Assembly (NCBI RefSeq): GCF_040115645.1
Contig: NC_089568.1
Location: 2,108,001-2,172,000, forward strand
Length of the DNA stretch: 64,000 nt
From: Euwallacea fornicatus
Taxonomy: Eukaryota > Arthropoda > Insecta > Coleoptera > Curculionidae
Direction of reading: 5' to 3'
Part shown: positions 12,824 through 26,500 of the stretch, in pieces
Position numbering within the stretch: position 1 is the first letter of the stretch
How the letters are laid out: every line of letters begins with the position of its first letter
Made by a program: the position numbers and the translations under genes
Notes under the pieces: model-generated
What the model was told of the DNA's origin: nothing
Databases searched by the model: none
The model's input: only the letters and a program-made list of their open reading frames with translations

Positions 12824-14179
12824 CAATATAATTATTTTTTCCTCGACCTTTAAATGAATCAATTTATTTAGTAAAATTGTTTAATTCTATGACATTATAA
12901 TAAATGCTTAAACTGACGGTTTTCAGCAATTATGTCATACGAAATCCTGGCAATAAATTCTTTTTTAACATTTCCTAGAATCTCTGGGGTTATTTGAGCA
13001 CTCCCCGTTCTAATGCGCGCCTTCAACTCTTCTGAATTAGGTGGTCAAAAAAAGTCCAACGTAATCAAATCCGGTGAGCATGGTGGCCATTCGATCGAGC
13101 CTATTCTCCTAATCCATCTACTTGAAAAGACGTTATTCAAATAGGTTCTTAAAGTAAGGACTGGGTGTAGGGGCGTCTCATCCTGCTGGAGCCACAAATC
13201 ATTTCTATTTGGAAGTTACCGATTCAATTGTGACAGCAAATAACTCCAAAGAAATTGAAATTAGCGATCATCAGATAAATCTTGTTCGAAAAAGTATGGT
13301 TCTATGATATAGATGTTTATAATTCCGATCCAAAGATGAATCTTTCCCGGGTATTGCATACCAAATTCCTTCATCCAATACAGATTTTTACGTGCCCAGT
13401 ATCGGTATGTTTGACCATAGAGCAAAAAGGTAGTTCGGTCTGAAAAAAATAGTTTTACTAGAAAACCCTCATCTCTATTACAATGTTTCATAATAGTCTT
13501 GCAGAATTAGATTCGTCTATCAAAGACATCTAACATCTCCTGGACCAGATATACATACTTTATACGGATTTCACTTTGCCTTTTTAAGCACTCGAAGGAT
13601 GGTCAATGGCGTAAACTATTATTCAACGAGATTTGCCTTCAGCTAGAATGGGGATCTTCTTGAACTACAAGAAACGCGTTAAATGTCTTGGTTCGGAAAT
13701 TGATTTTCTACCAGTTTTAGGTAGATGTTTAAAATGGCCGTTATCGCGAAACTTCTCAAATTTGCTAATTGTTAATTGAGAAGCGAATTCTCGGTTAGGA
13801 TACTTAGCATTAAATAAATTACACACTTCTGGCTGTGTTCTTGCTCTATCTCCATAGCCAATCATCATTAAAATTTCAATTTGTTCAGTCTGTGTAATCT
13901 TCATTATTTGGATTAATTGTTTTAATATCATTATGAAAATGATAGTACTTTACTCGCAGTACATCAACTAATAAACGTGAAATTGGAATGCTGCTCTGTA
14001 TTTGTTTTATAATTTTATAATATATTTTTAGGTATTTTTTTCTAAACCATAAAAACCCACAAAAACACAAATAGAATGTTTATACAATATTTTATCCATT
14101 TATTATAATGTCATAGAATTAAACAATTTTACTAAATAAATTGTTTCATTTAAATGTTGAGGAAGAAATAGTTGTACTG
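12824..14179 (-). mobile_element. Tc1/mariner-type transposon with ~80-bp TIRs
   Basis: Inverted termini lie at 12824-12906 and 14097-14179. About 58 bp of each terminus differ at a single position (core TTTAGTAAAATTGTTTAATT); the outermost part is more diverged. Between them is a minus-strand transposase fossil whose stop codon lies inside the left terminal repeat. Length about 1.36 kb. Termini this similar beside such a broken gene suggest spread as a non-autonomous copy, or gene conversion; that is inference. TA duplications were not cleanly resolved. Confidence 0.8.
12895..13931 (-). pseudogene. Tc1/mariner-type transposase with DUF4817-like N-terminus, frameshifted
   Basis: Minus-strand remnants in order: an N-terminal helix-turn-helix region (13931-13665) with VCNLFNAKYPNREF and LTISKFEKFRDNG, resembling the DUF4817 domain of arthropod transposases. 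Next is a catalytic segment (13491-13261) with FFSDRTTFLLYGQ and KIHLWIGIINIYIIEPYFFE. Then WLQQDETPLHPVLTLR and IEWPPCSPDLITLDFF appear near 13195-13050. The C-terminus TPEILGNVKKEFIARISYDI ends QFKHLL with the stop at 12895-12897. Frames differ between segments, and the stretch 13500-13660 is unreadable, so it is dead. The middle acidic residue of the catalytic triad plausibly falls in QQDETP. It occupies the interval between the element's terminal repeats. Confidence 0.75.
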
Positions 14180-16808
14180 TTGCATAAGCGGTGAGGTGAC
14201 TTTTTGAAAGGGATCTCGCACGATCTCTATTCGATTTAAAAAAAATTTCGATTACATCATTACCTCAACCTTGGTGACGTCACGTCTGTAAAATATTTAC
14301 TAGAATGAGGCCTTTTAAAAATTAAAATAGATATGTTTTAGGATTTTAGATCTAATGGATTTATTCCATACATTTGTGCCATACCGTATACAACTGGAAC
14401 AAAAGAACTATATTCCAGTCACGTGGCTTACTTTACATTTCATATCTTTAGGAAATTACTGAATTTCGTGCTTGTGCGAAATATACATATTATGCACATT
14501 TAAGAGTACCTTGGTGTTTGTTAATTTGCTTTCAATCAATTTCGCTCAATTATTATACCTGCCGCACATTGGTCAGCAATATTTTAACTATTCATATGTT
14601 GATTTTTACCCCCTTAGGCCCATCGTGAATTTTGACACTTCTATATTAAATGCACAAAAATCTTTCGGGAATGTTAATTTCCGTCTGTGTCAGTTTAAAA
14701 ATAACGAAACTGCAGAATGTCGTATTTTCTCGTGCATTTCAAATGGGTCATTAAATCCCCTTTTATATTTTATGGTCGGTCTTGTGATGCGCATTTTTAG
14801 TCTCAGAAATATGATAAATTTGACATTCGATAAGACCTCCTTAAAGAACTCTTTTCTATAAAAATGATAGAACTCGCTTGAATGCATTATACAGGGTGTC
14901 TCCAGTTGATATGTACAAAAATCTGACTGAGGTCTGAGGTGCATTAAGACGTAGCGTTTCAGACATTTCATTGTCTTTCTCTTTTTCACTGCAGATCACT
15001 ATTCCAAAGTCTCTCAGTTTATTATTATCCATACTTACACCTTAACGAATTTAATCTCCTTTACACGACAAATTTTTAAAGGGAAATGCTAGCGTCAAGG
15101 AACAACTCTGTGATTAATTGGAAATTTTAAGCCAGTTAGCTACTAATTCTGACTAACAAGGTATTTTAACTAGTCAAAACTTCAACTCTACTAACATATA
15201 TTCAATCGTTTGTATGAAACTAAAGCTTGAACGAGATAATGCGTTGCCCAGTTAAGAAAAAATACAGTTGTAGGGGCTGAAACAAAGAACAAAAAGCATC
15301 CGAGGGGATAGTTAAAATCCACCCCTTGGGAAACACAATTTTCATTTAACGTAATTCGTCGAAAGAGTTTCCTCGAACCACTGTTCCAAACTTCACTATA
15401 CAAATATGTTTTAATCATGACAAATGACATTTCGAAGTAAAATATATGTCTCAAGTTTGTTTAGCACCGTAGGGAAACTATTAATAAATAACTTTGTACT
15501 ATGTTTTTAATTTATTTTTTATTTTTTACAGTTATAAAAAAATGTTTTGTGTAGTTTTTACAAAATAGTTATTTTAGAGATAGGTAGAACCCTATTAGTT
15601 AAACGTGAACTACTCTCGCAAATGAACCATTTGACTAAAATAGTTTTATAAAGGTTAGATGATCAGTTTTAAATTTCCCTAAATCTAGGGAAAAGCTGCA
15701 AAACTAAACAACACCGCAATGAAAGATGGGTGCCAAACTCTGTCAATGTGAAGTTTATTTCGTCTAAGCCTTTAAATAATAGAGATTCTCAAATGATCCA
15801 GTGTATTTTACATGTTGCATATGGACATCATATGTGTTTACTTATGGAGACGCCCCGTTTGAGCAGCTTCTAAGCACAAAATTAAAGAACAGTGTATCGT
15901 TGCCAGCGCATTCACCAATTCCTCACCAATCGCAAAAGTGTTGTTCACCATCAAGCCCAACCAGATTGATACTTCAGTATTGATTTATATTTGCATTGTA
16001 GCCGGGCAATCGGCCAGAACCACAGATCAATTTCTCATTGAATAGTTTACAATATGAACCAGTATTGACAGTGAGGCAGGATAACTTAAACGTTTTTATA
16101 GATATTCCATTTACATCTACTAACTCGCTTTTAATTGACTGCATACGTTATAAAATATTTGTCTTGGTTATCACAGAAAATGCAATCCCCCAGGGGCAAC
16201 GGGGAGCTTAGAAATGCTATTCAACAACGTATCATGTAACGTTAATGGAGTCGCCAGATTATCAAGAAGATATTTCTGAGATTTTGCATGTGATAAATTT
16301 CCACTCGTTTACGTTTACACGTCGTAATTTATAACTTCCAGAATTTTGATGTTATAATATTCGTTTTTCTCGGCGTTTACTTTGAAATGCAATTTTCCAA
16401 CTATGTATATATAGTGAATTCAATGATTGGGCATTTTGGTTCTTTTAAATTTGTTAATAGTGTTAGACTTCAACTTTATACGGAACTTATACGAAAAGTC
16501 AACTAAGGCGGCATGAACTTTTTAGGTCCAAAGCGCTAATAGTAATGCAATGCAACATTATTTAAGTACATAAATAATGATGTACAATTATTTAGAATTC
16601 ATGAGAAGCGAAATGTGGAACTCTAGTTGTAAGAATAATTAAGACGTGAAAATGTTCTTGAACGTACAGAGCCACCTGTAGTTGGATAGTAAAAACACAA
16701 CTACCTCTCTGTAGAATTCTATAGTAAAATCATTGTATTATTCATTGATTGGTCCCCAGTTGTTTAACCATCTGCGCAAGAACCAATAAACATGAAAGAA
16801 AAATGCAA
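14180..16808. other. Intergenic, no gene recognised
   Basis: AT-rich; one TACAGGGTG element-end motif at 14890-14898 without a found partner. Frames at 14472-14861 and 15191-15454 overlap antisense frames and show no motif or splice context. Confidence 0.4.
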
Positions 16809-16810
16809 GA

Positions 16811-16825
16811 ACTTCCGCCATTTTG
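16811..16825. promoter_or_regulatory. ETS plus YY1-like core, probable BuGZ promoter
   Basis: ACTTCCG (complement CGGAAGT, an ETS-type site) directly abuts GCCATTTTG (YY1-like), about 130 bp upstream of the BuGZ ATG. This combination is common at TATA-less housekeeping promoters. It is motif evidence only; no start site can be placed. Confidence 0.35.
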
Positions 16826-16952
16826 TAAAGTGAGACTGAAATCTTGTTGAAAACACCTTGAATAGTGTGTTTTGTGATAAATTTTAGTTTATATTGTAAT
16901 AATAAGACCATTTCTGTGATCATCTAGTACATAGTTGTATTTTTTACTAAAT

Positions 16953-19900
16953 ATGGGTCGCAAGAAGAAGAAACAATCAAAGCCCTGGTGCTGGTATCCT
17001 TTTTAAAGTTGCCACAATCTCCAAGCTGTCCTCTGTTTCCACACCTTGTGGTGCTCTAATTTTAAACCTGTCCATACCCAGTGATATTTTTAGACCATAT
17101 TACTTCCTGAACCAAATTTAGGTACTGTAATAGGGAATTTGAAGATGAGAAAATTCTCATACAACATCAAAAGGCTAAGCATTTCAAGTGCCATATATGC
17201 CACAAAAAACTGTACACAGGACCTGGTTTGTCAATACACTGTATGCAAGTCCACAAAGAAACCATTGACAAAGTCCCCAATTCATTGCCCAATAGGTCAA
17301 ATGTAGATATAGAGATATACGGAATGGAGGGTAAGTCTATTAATAGCTAATAGTAAACCAACAGCTGCATGTATATTTTCATATTTTTGTGTTCAGTATA
17401 ACCTTGCCAAAAGTTTTAAACAACTTTTTGCCACATATTAAAGCCGAACTAAGTAAATAGTGATCTAAATGATTGAATTATGTTTTATGACCCACAATTA
17501 ATGTGTTTCTTTACAAGTAAGTAAATATTTCAACATTTAGCCTTACATTTACCTAATTCCGGTTATTTAATTGAAGTTAGGGCTGAGGAGTAGATCTCTG
17601 ATGAATATTTGCGTAGCAAAATACATCTAAAATATTTTAGAAACACTTCAAAAATACTTTGAGCGACATTCAACCTGAACATGATATACTTCCGTGATCT
17701 GGCCCATATTTAAAGACCAAACTTGTTAAAATTCCATCAATTCTGCCAAGGACATGCAGTTTTGTTTAACTTAGAAATAAACATTTATCATTGATTTGTT
17801 GCTCCATTTTTACATTCTTATGAAAAGACTTACTTAACACATGAGTGTGGGCGAAAATCTCGGTATACTAAGGTACCTTGATGATGGACCATCAACTTTA
17901 CTGCTTTTATTAAGATAATATTACATGAAAAATACAAAATTGGCCAGTGAAATTTTGCTACCAGAGCAAAGTTGTATAACTCTTAGTTTTAATCTCAAAA
18001 TCTATAAAGCTACTGAAAATTGAATCTAAGAATTTCTCTGATTCCCAAGACTATTTGCCTGCAGTTGGCTTAACCAAAGAAACTTTTGAAGACTACAATC
18101 TCTATAGAAATGGTGCAAGAAACCGGTGACAAGCCTGTATTTCTGATTTAACAAGAACTTACCTTTAAGTAATACTTTGCAGATTTTGCCTTTGTATTTT
18201 GTATGTTCAGTATTATTTATAACTTGCTATTTTGACAAAATGACAGATTTGATTATACTTTTTACTTCAAATTTGGATACATATACATATCTTTTCAAAT
18301 AACATGGTTGAATTCTTAACATACAATATAATTTTATTCTCTTTCTTTATTAGGTATACCTCCAGCAGACTTAAAAGATCATGAACGAAACAAACAAACA
18401 ACTAGGGGTGATTCATCAGATGAAGATGAACCAGCAAATAAAAGGCCAAAGCCAGAAGGACTTCTTGGTAATGCTCCTCCAGGTATGCCTGGGGTAATGC
18501 CTCCAACCATGTTGCCAGGAATAATGCATCACCAACCAGGATTGCCTCCAGGGATGCAAATGTTACAGATGGGAATAGGAGGACCTCCATTTATGCACCC
18601 AGGGTAAGTGTATTAAATAGCAACATTTAACTTATGCATGTCCTTTTATTGATTAGCTCCCAGTAATAGTCATATTGTTTTTGTTTTATTTGAAAAAAAA
18701 ATGTGTCTTCATTCACACTACACTGAAGAGACTGAGAATCTCTGAACGTTTTCAGTGCCAGGAAATTAAATTTCAAATGTTTTTAAAACTGTCTTCATAG
18801 AATGCCACCTCATATGCTGCCTCCGCATATGATGATGGCAGGCCAACCAGGCCCTCCAAAACCTCTGTTTCCCAGCGCAATTCCAACATCATCGCCAGGT
18901 GCAGCAGTTGTAGGTGCTGATTTTAAACCTATCTCTTCAGGTAGGCTTTTGAATTTTACCTTAATTTAAAAAGAAAGAAATTTTATTGTAAAATGAGATA
19001 CTGCTGTAATTTAAGCTTAGTTTAAAACAAATTTTTATTCTTGATATTCAGTTATTGCATATGAGCGTTTTCCTTTATTCATTGCTAACAACCATTGATT
19101 GCATTCTTTTTTCGTTGATAGATATGTCATAGTACACATTTAGAGATTTTGATGACCAATAGCTTAGGGTTAAATTTAAATTGTCTTAAAGAGTTATTAC
19201 TCTTTTATTTACTGGATGTTATGCCAGCAAGTCTTTGATAAGTCTAAATGAAGTATCTGGATGAATAAAAGTAAACGTCCTATATATTCTTATCTTTAAG
19301 TATTTATCAATTATTTAAGCTAATATTTATTGTATGGGTAACGGTTTTCTTATATTAGGTGCCACAATCAGTGCGCCGCCAACAACAAATACACCAGGCG
19401 GTAATGCGCCACCACCAAAAATAAACACAATAGCTGCCACAGGGGCATCAAGTAAAATCATACATCCCTTAGAAGACGTATCACTAGAAGAGATAAGGGG
19501 AAGGCATCCCAAGTACTCCAAAGGTTCCTGGCAAAAGAACGACGATAGGGCATCCAGTGCGAGTACAATAGTTTCTGAAGTAAGTAATTTAGAAGATAAT
19601 ATAATTTAATGCTAGATAAAGTGTTTCTGAAAATACTCTTTCCAATAATTTTTAGTTTTTAAGGGTGCATTTTCATGTATTGTAAAGTGCTACCGACAAT
19701 ATTTCTTTTAATACATCTCTACAACACTCAGTATTGTTTTCATAAATTTATTTCTAGCACTTACATTTTCTGTGTATTTTATTATCTATCTAAATAGATT
19801 ATTCCATGAAATACACTTTTATATTTTAGATGTCGATTGCTGCCTCCGTCGCCCAAGCGGCAGCGACACAAGCTGCCGTTATACAAGCAAAGGCGCAAGA

Positions 19901-22877
19901 AGCTCAACATCAACACATGGCAATGATGGCAGGCAGAATGGCGGCAGCCGCTGCCCAGGCGGCTTATCCCGTACGAGTGTCAGGTTAGTGTTTCTTCCTA
20001 CATTAAAAATAACTAAAAAACATTTGATAAGTTAGCGCCTTCATAAATAATAATAATCGATGTGAATGGGAATAAACGTTGGGTTTTCCATATCCCTTAT
20101 TAGGGCGTACTAAGATCGATTTAATTTAGACTGTAAGCAATGGTAGAGTCATCTGGGATAAGCTTTGGTTTAGAGTTTTGTTAGTGTCGGGATTCAGGCG
20201 CATGTATTAACATGCTGTAATTGGAGCATGCCAAAATTGCTATTGCCGAACGCTTGTATTTAAATATCTTATCACGACACGTTGCATTGGTTTTCTTTAA
20301 TACTTTGAAAGCTAGACTTGGAGGTTTTGGTGGCTTCTCTTCTGATACAATTCAGTGAAATTGTTAATTGAATAAGGGTAAGAGGCCTTATGTGAAGGTG
20401 AGATACCCAACTAAAGTTTTAATATTTCAGATTGGGGCAATTATTATAAAACGTTAACATGTTTTTGAGTGTAAAATATACCCGCGATTCTCACACGTAC
20501 ATAATACCCTAATATGATAAAGAAATCAAACGTGTTTTATATTTGATTAAGATTTTAAATTAAAGTGTTTAATTTACCGTTATCCGTCTTTAATATGCAC
20601 AGAATGTAGTCCCTACGTAAAGGAGATAAATTGCTTTCAGGACCACCTATAGCAGTAGTTGCAGGCGCACCTGTGGTTGCAGGCCCCACAATGGGCATGT
20701 TACGAGGTCCTCTTATAGGGGGGCACCTGATGCGGCCGCCCCCCCTCGGTATGCCCCCAGGTAGGTAGAATAATGGGAACACTTTTTTAAATCCTTAAGG
20801 ATCGGGTATCATTTAATTTTTGTCCGTACTAAAACCGTCATCAAAAATGTTTTATTTTTGTTTCATTTCTGGTTACCTTTTTTTCTTTTATGCGGGTTTT
20901 TAATATCTCCAAGTTAATTTCAGTCAAAGTTTGTCCTGTTTTATTATTATTTTTTTATATTTCGCCTTTAAATTTGGGACAGAAATCAAATGATTTCGAC
21001 AAAGATACTGACTGAGACAAAGCTGAAAAGTATTAAAACTTGTAAGGACTGTTGGCTAAAAAAAAAATCATAGAATTTAAAGATGTTAAACATCAGTGAG
21101 GACCTGTTACAATTATTAAGTACTAAATGTATTCGTTTATTTGTCATTTATTTTTTTACACGATTAACACTGACAAGTTTCATAGAACGGTGGAAGAAAG
21201 GCAATTTTTCACCGTTCCGCCTTTAAAAACGTGTGTGATTTCGCTGTTATCCAGTTTAAATGTTGAGCTAAGCAATTGTGTGTCTAATCTAACCTTTTAT
21301 TAGATTCCTAAGCCTGCGTAATTAATCTCAGGCTCAGTGAGCTCACTAAGGAAAGAACAGTATTATCAAAAATTAGGACCTTGAATTATTTTCTAATAAT
21401 AAATTACTCCACTGAGGCTATATCTAGTTAATATACACATTCTTTCTAGTGGGTTTAGCCTTTAGTAAATTCAGATTAGAGCAGCAAACCTATATTTTAT
21501 AGGAGAGTTTTGTTGTGCCTTCTTTTTGTGAGGCACGCTAACCTTAGTTTTATTTTTTCGATTACCCTGTTTGAGAATAACTCCTCACACACAAGTAGGG
21601 GTTAACTAACTTTAGGTTTAGGTAGATTACCTTTTTTGTACTTTTAAAACCGTTGATTTTCATCACTGCAAATTGACTTAACGCTAAATAAAGTTGATTT
21701 TAAGCAGATGACACTGTTTTTGTTCGCGTTAGTTTGCCATCCTCAACAACCTAGAAACAGATGCAAACGAGCGACAAAGCCAAACAGCTGCACAAATTCA
21801 TCTTTGCTGCTTTTTTACAGACATATCAAGAATTAGGTGATAACATTTCGAGCTTTCTTTAGAATTTAGCTTTTTATTTCTCGTTCATTAGTGCAATAAT
21901 CACATTCAGCTGGATATCATGAGGATGTTGCCGATCAAAGTACCTAAATTTTGCTAATTTCCACAAGTCAGAAAGTTCTTATTGACAGTAAAATTTAACT
22001 CGTGTACAGTGTACAGTGTTGTCACATATGGGCCGATTTTTGGACGACCTACGCAGGTACCGAAGTAATTCACGCACTCTTATGTGTTAGCATGCATTGC
22101 ATTTATTCAACATTTACTATTTACTTAATGTCACTCGCTTAGTTTTGCCGTGGTCTGGTTGGTTTTTGTAATTTTATTTGATTGATGGTATTTATATTTG
22201 CATCCGTCGATTTGATTTTCCTACTGCGCGCAGTGATGCCTTAGGCAGCGATTTATTCATCTCCGGTTAAAGTTCCGTCCGCCCATTAAAACCATAATTT
22301 AAGTTTCAGTGTTAAAATTGCAAGTTGATGAGTAATAAAGGCGGTTAACTGGAGGTAGGTAAACTGGCCTTTAGTTGGGGAGTTTTAGATTTTGAGGAAT
22401 GACTCACTAATCACCCGAAAACCTGTAGATGGTTTTTGAACATTGCCATCTTTGCCTTTGGGCTAATATGAAAAAATATTAACGTAAGTTAGTCAAAGAG
22501 GAATTATTTGTGTTTCTGGTTGTATTTATTTGCTTTAGTTCGGGTGGCGGTTCTTGGTAGCTCTATGTTATTTTTATTATTTTTTTTCACCCTGTGTTTA
22601 TTTATTTATCATCGCTACCAGGTAAGTATCGTTCTAATGTCCGTATTCTCAGTGGGGGTTCTGTGTCGGGCAAAAATGGCAATATTCAAGAAAATTCTTA
22701 GTCTTGGCGATTTGCTCTCTACGACTAACTTGCAAATTGAAACAGTAGACTTACATGTATCATGATAACACTAAGTTCATCTGGTAAAGGGTGGATTTCT
22801 TCATATCATTGATTATTTATGGCCATGGAGTCGAGGGTTTGAGATTGATTTGAAGTATAACTTCTCAAATTACTTTT

Positions 22878-22955
<78 letters not shown>

Positions 22956-23573
22956 CATATATTCCAGCATTATAACAATTGAATATTAATTATTTTTTTA
23001 ATTTGGAAAAATACTAGTAATTATTAGAAAAAAGTTCCGAAAATTGAGGATATATCTATAATAAAGTATAAAATGGTTATACAACTGAGCCTTGTTGTCG
23101 AGGCATTTGAGTTTTGGCCGTTAAAAAATCCTCGTTTCGTAATTTGTCATTCTTCATTTCTCTGCTGGGTCCGTTTGAAACTTAATGTTCCTACTCGGGC
23201 CCATTTATTTTACAAACTCATATCTCTTCAACTCGGTATCAAACTCCGTCTGAAGAACTCCATTAATCCATATATATCTAACTGTCCTATCTTTATTAAA
23301 AAAAAAGGAAATAGAAGCTACTGCTATCATAAATTCCTATATTATACTCATAACCTCTCTCCGGCTGTTGTACATTTTAACCACTAGACAATATTTGGAG
23401 CATATCGCTATAGAAGGAGCGGAAATAATAATCATTTTACAACACATTCTACAAGACAAGCTAAGACGCCATTTTTTAAACTTTTAGGCATGATCCAAAT
23501 GCCCCCCGGAATGATGTACGGAGCTGCGCCCATGTTTCCCGGTCCGATGATCATGCAGCCTCGCTTCAGATGA
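16953..23573 (+). CDS. BuGZ: BuGZ/ZNF207 orthologue, Bub3-interacting zinc finger protein
   Basis: Eight exons: 16953-16993, 17122-17330, 18354-18603, 18801-18940, 19359-19579, 19830-19983, 20641-20760 and 23488-23573. All introns have GT...AG ends, and the 1221 coding bases give 406 aa plus TGA with no frame break. The N-terminus MGRKKKKQSKPWCWYC is the family's hallmark. Two C2H2 fingers follow: C13/C16/H29/H34 and C37/C40/H53/H58. A GLEBS-type Bub3-binding motif lies at about residues 247-266 (HPLEDVSLEE, with the Glu pair kept). The rest is low-complexity Pro/Met/Gly/Ala-rich sequence. Known of the family: BuGZ binds and stabilises Bub3, aids its kinetochore loading, binds microtubules and forms coacervates that promote spindle assembly; the disordered Pro-rich part supports the last. 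The last intron (2.7 kb) holds a (TA)36 tract. The 3' UTR end was not located. Confidence 0.95.
22881..22952. repeat. (TA)36 microsatellite in BuGZ intron 7
   Basis: Uninterrupted TA dinucleotides over 72 bp. Likely length-polymorphic. No other structure was recognised in this 2.7-kb intron. Confidence 0.97.
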
Positions 23574-26500
23574 TCTTCAGTGATGATCCTCTACCATCCG
23601 CAAGTTTAAATTTAAGTGGCACTATTTAATAAGTTATAGTTTTAAGTACGATTCCCAAATTCAATTTTTCGAATTTCCCTGGTTGTGGTCTTTTCCAGTT
23701 CAGTGTGATGAGATCTTGTCATTTTGAAAATTGCACTGTTGCAAAAAAATTTTACTTATTTTCGTTTAATCTAAAATAGTTTCTTTTTTGTTAACTATAC
23801 TTGCGCGCGATTGTAAAAGGATCACGAGTGACAATTCAAAAAATTACCCTATTTTTTTAATTTTTCAAACTTTAATGCTTTATAAAGACTCGCAACAATA
23901 ACATTAGACAATTATTACGATTATTAACATGAAGTCATAAGTGCACGTTCTTAGTGATGATAGTTCTACAAAAACTGATTTATTTTTTTTGTTTTTGACA
24001 GGTTTGCGAACTGTCAAACCAAGCGACGCTCGGTATGTAGTTTTTATTTTATTTTTTGTTCTTCCAAGTGATCTGGCATACACCATAAGGTTGGTCAAAT
24101 TTTATTATTTTCCTAGAATTAAGAGTCATGATTTGAAATAATTCAGGGAGCACGATCATTACTTTGGTAGAGTTTGGGTTTTAACGCGTGAATTATTCAT
24201 ATTGCTTTTGTTTCTGTGGCTTTTAATTCGCCTTTTCAGGTATCAGTCATCAGATTTTCCGGTGCACTAAAGGAAAATATTAATCTATATATCGATGTTG
24301 GAGGACTCGTAAAATTTTCGTCGCTTTTTGTCAAAAAATTACTTTCTCTTCCATCGCCTTTTCAAACTTCGGAGTCTACTGGGACATTATTTAAGATTGC
24401 AAGTTAACAAATGTTTAATAAGGCACATATATTGACACTATCAGTTATTCCGATTTGCTTTCCTTCTGAATTGATTTCTCCTGGATTGCAATGGAAATTA
24501 TAATCTCGTGAGGCCCAACATGTTATGATTAGTAATTAATAGTAAAATTAGGGAGATGATGGCCAGGAACAAAACTCGCATAAACTGAGGATTAGCAATA
24601 GGCACCAAGTACATTTTTGTATTGTAGAATCTGCAGAGAAAAATCAATATTCCACATATACTACCATATCGCAAACTAACTTATTAGTAAGTACAAAAGT
24701 TTTAATTCCTACAGGGTTTAGTTCCCCAGGGTATTACTGGCGTGGCCCTTAGGGGCGAGTGAAAGACAAGATCATTTCATCGGCACATACGTTATTAGAC
24801 CTTACTTGAGCATGACAACCATGTCCCAATACTCTTTTAAAAATAGCTAAAAGTCTTTATATTTTACATTTTTCAACATCATCAACTTTTAATGCTAAAA
24901 AATCGGGTTCTTGTCTCATCACTTTTAAAAATGGCAACTACATATTTTCTGGACCAATGCATCCTAATTTTTGGTACTATGAAAATGCTAATAAATTTCT
25001 TTCAAGAGCGCAACAACAAATAAATTTCTTGTTTTTTTTTAAAGAATTTTAATACTTGAAACTAGAAACAAAAGCAGTTACTAATTATCTTTTGTTATAT
25101 GTATGTATATGACACAAGACCCAAGGGATCAAAGAAAAAAAGAATCGTTAGAAATATTACAATGCATGACAGGCAGGCGGGCATCAACAGACCATACCAA
25201 ATCGAACATAAGCATTTAATATTCAAAGTGCACATCGAGATCGAATACAGAAAAGTATTAGTTGTTTCGCTACAAAATTTATTGTCTTACTGAATATTCA
25301 AATCTTAAGATGCACCACTATGTCTACCACTTTTTTAATACTTGTTTCAAAGGATTGTATACGCCGTACTTTCTTTTTATTCCTATACATCCACATAGTG
25401 AATTGCTCGGTAAAATAAATTTAAATCTTCTTGCATTTAAAGGTCACAGAAACAAGTTAAATTGGCAATTTAATTATGTTTCCTTTTTGTATTTGCTGAA
25501 AAGTATTCACGTTTTATCGTACTTCATGGTTTTTTTGGATGTGCGTTTAGGGATGTAGATGATAATAAATAAGATAGAACAGTGGCAGCAGCATTATGGA
25601 CATTGTGATTAAGTAAATTACGGTAAAAATTTTCTACCTTATAAACAACTTTGTGAAGATACAGATGGCGTCTCCACTGCAATCAATAAAGACACGGTCT
25701 GTGCTAAACGATTTAAAAGATTAAAATAATTTTGCTTTTATAGTGCCTACGATTGAAGGTCCATTGGTATTGCAAACATTTTTATATTCGCAGTTTCCTA
25801 AGTTTCAATAAATTTGTGTTTATAGGGTGTCCCAGAAAAACATAATAAAAAGGATTATTTTCACCAATTACTCAAGTGAATACAGGGCGATTTAGCTTAA
25901 TTAAAGTAAATTTGAAAAAGAAAGTAAAAATAATTAATTGGTGTATTACACCTAAAAGATATATATGGTAAGTACGTTTTGTCCATACTTCTGGCACACG
26001 GCAAACATCGAAATGTGTGCTGGATATATAGGAAAATTAAAAATATAAATATAAAACTTTTAAAATAACAAGAAATTAAATTGTTTAGTACTGTAACTAA
26101 AAGATTCTACCAAACTTCGGGTGTTGATTTTACATTTAAAAAAAGTTCGAGTAAATATAGGTGATTTGTTGTCCAAAATACTCAGTGCAAGTGATAAATT
26201 ATACACATACTTTAATTTTAGCAATGGCGACAAATGTGGAACGCCACTGCTCTTTTTTACAATAATACTTATTTTGTATTCTTAATTGCTTAATATGTCA
26301 TAAAAATAGTATATTGCCCTATACAAACTCGCGTGAAACCTGTAATTAGTTAACAATGCCATGTTTATTTGATTTTTTATCAATGCGCAAAGTTTGATAG
26401 AGGATTATGTTTGCGTCCTAAATATCAGGAATAATATTAACGTTTCGGTTGGTAATTAAAGCCTAAAACCACATAACGCAATTAGATTTATTTGAAATGT

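Noticed and set aside
14472..14989. Overlapping 129-codon plus and 99-codon minus frames
   Set aside because: They overlap antisense to each other, resemble no family and span a TACAGGGTG end motif; most likely chance.
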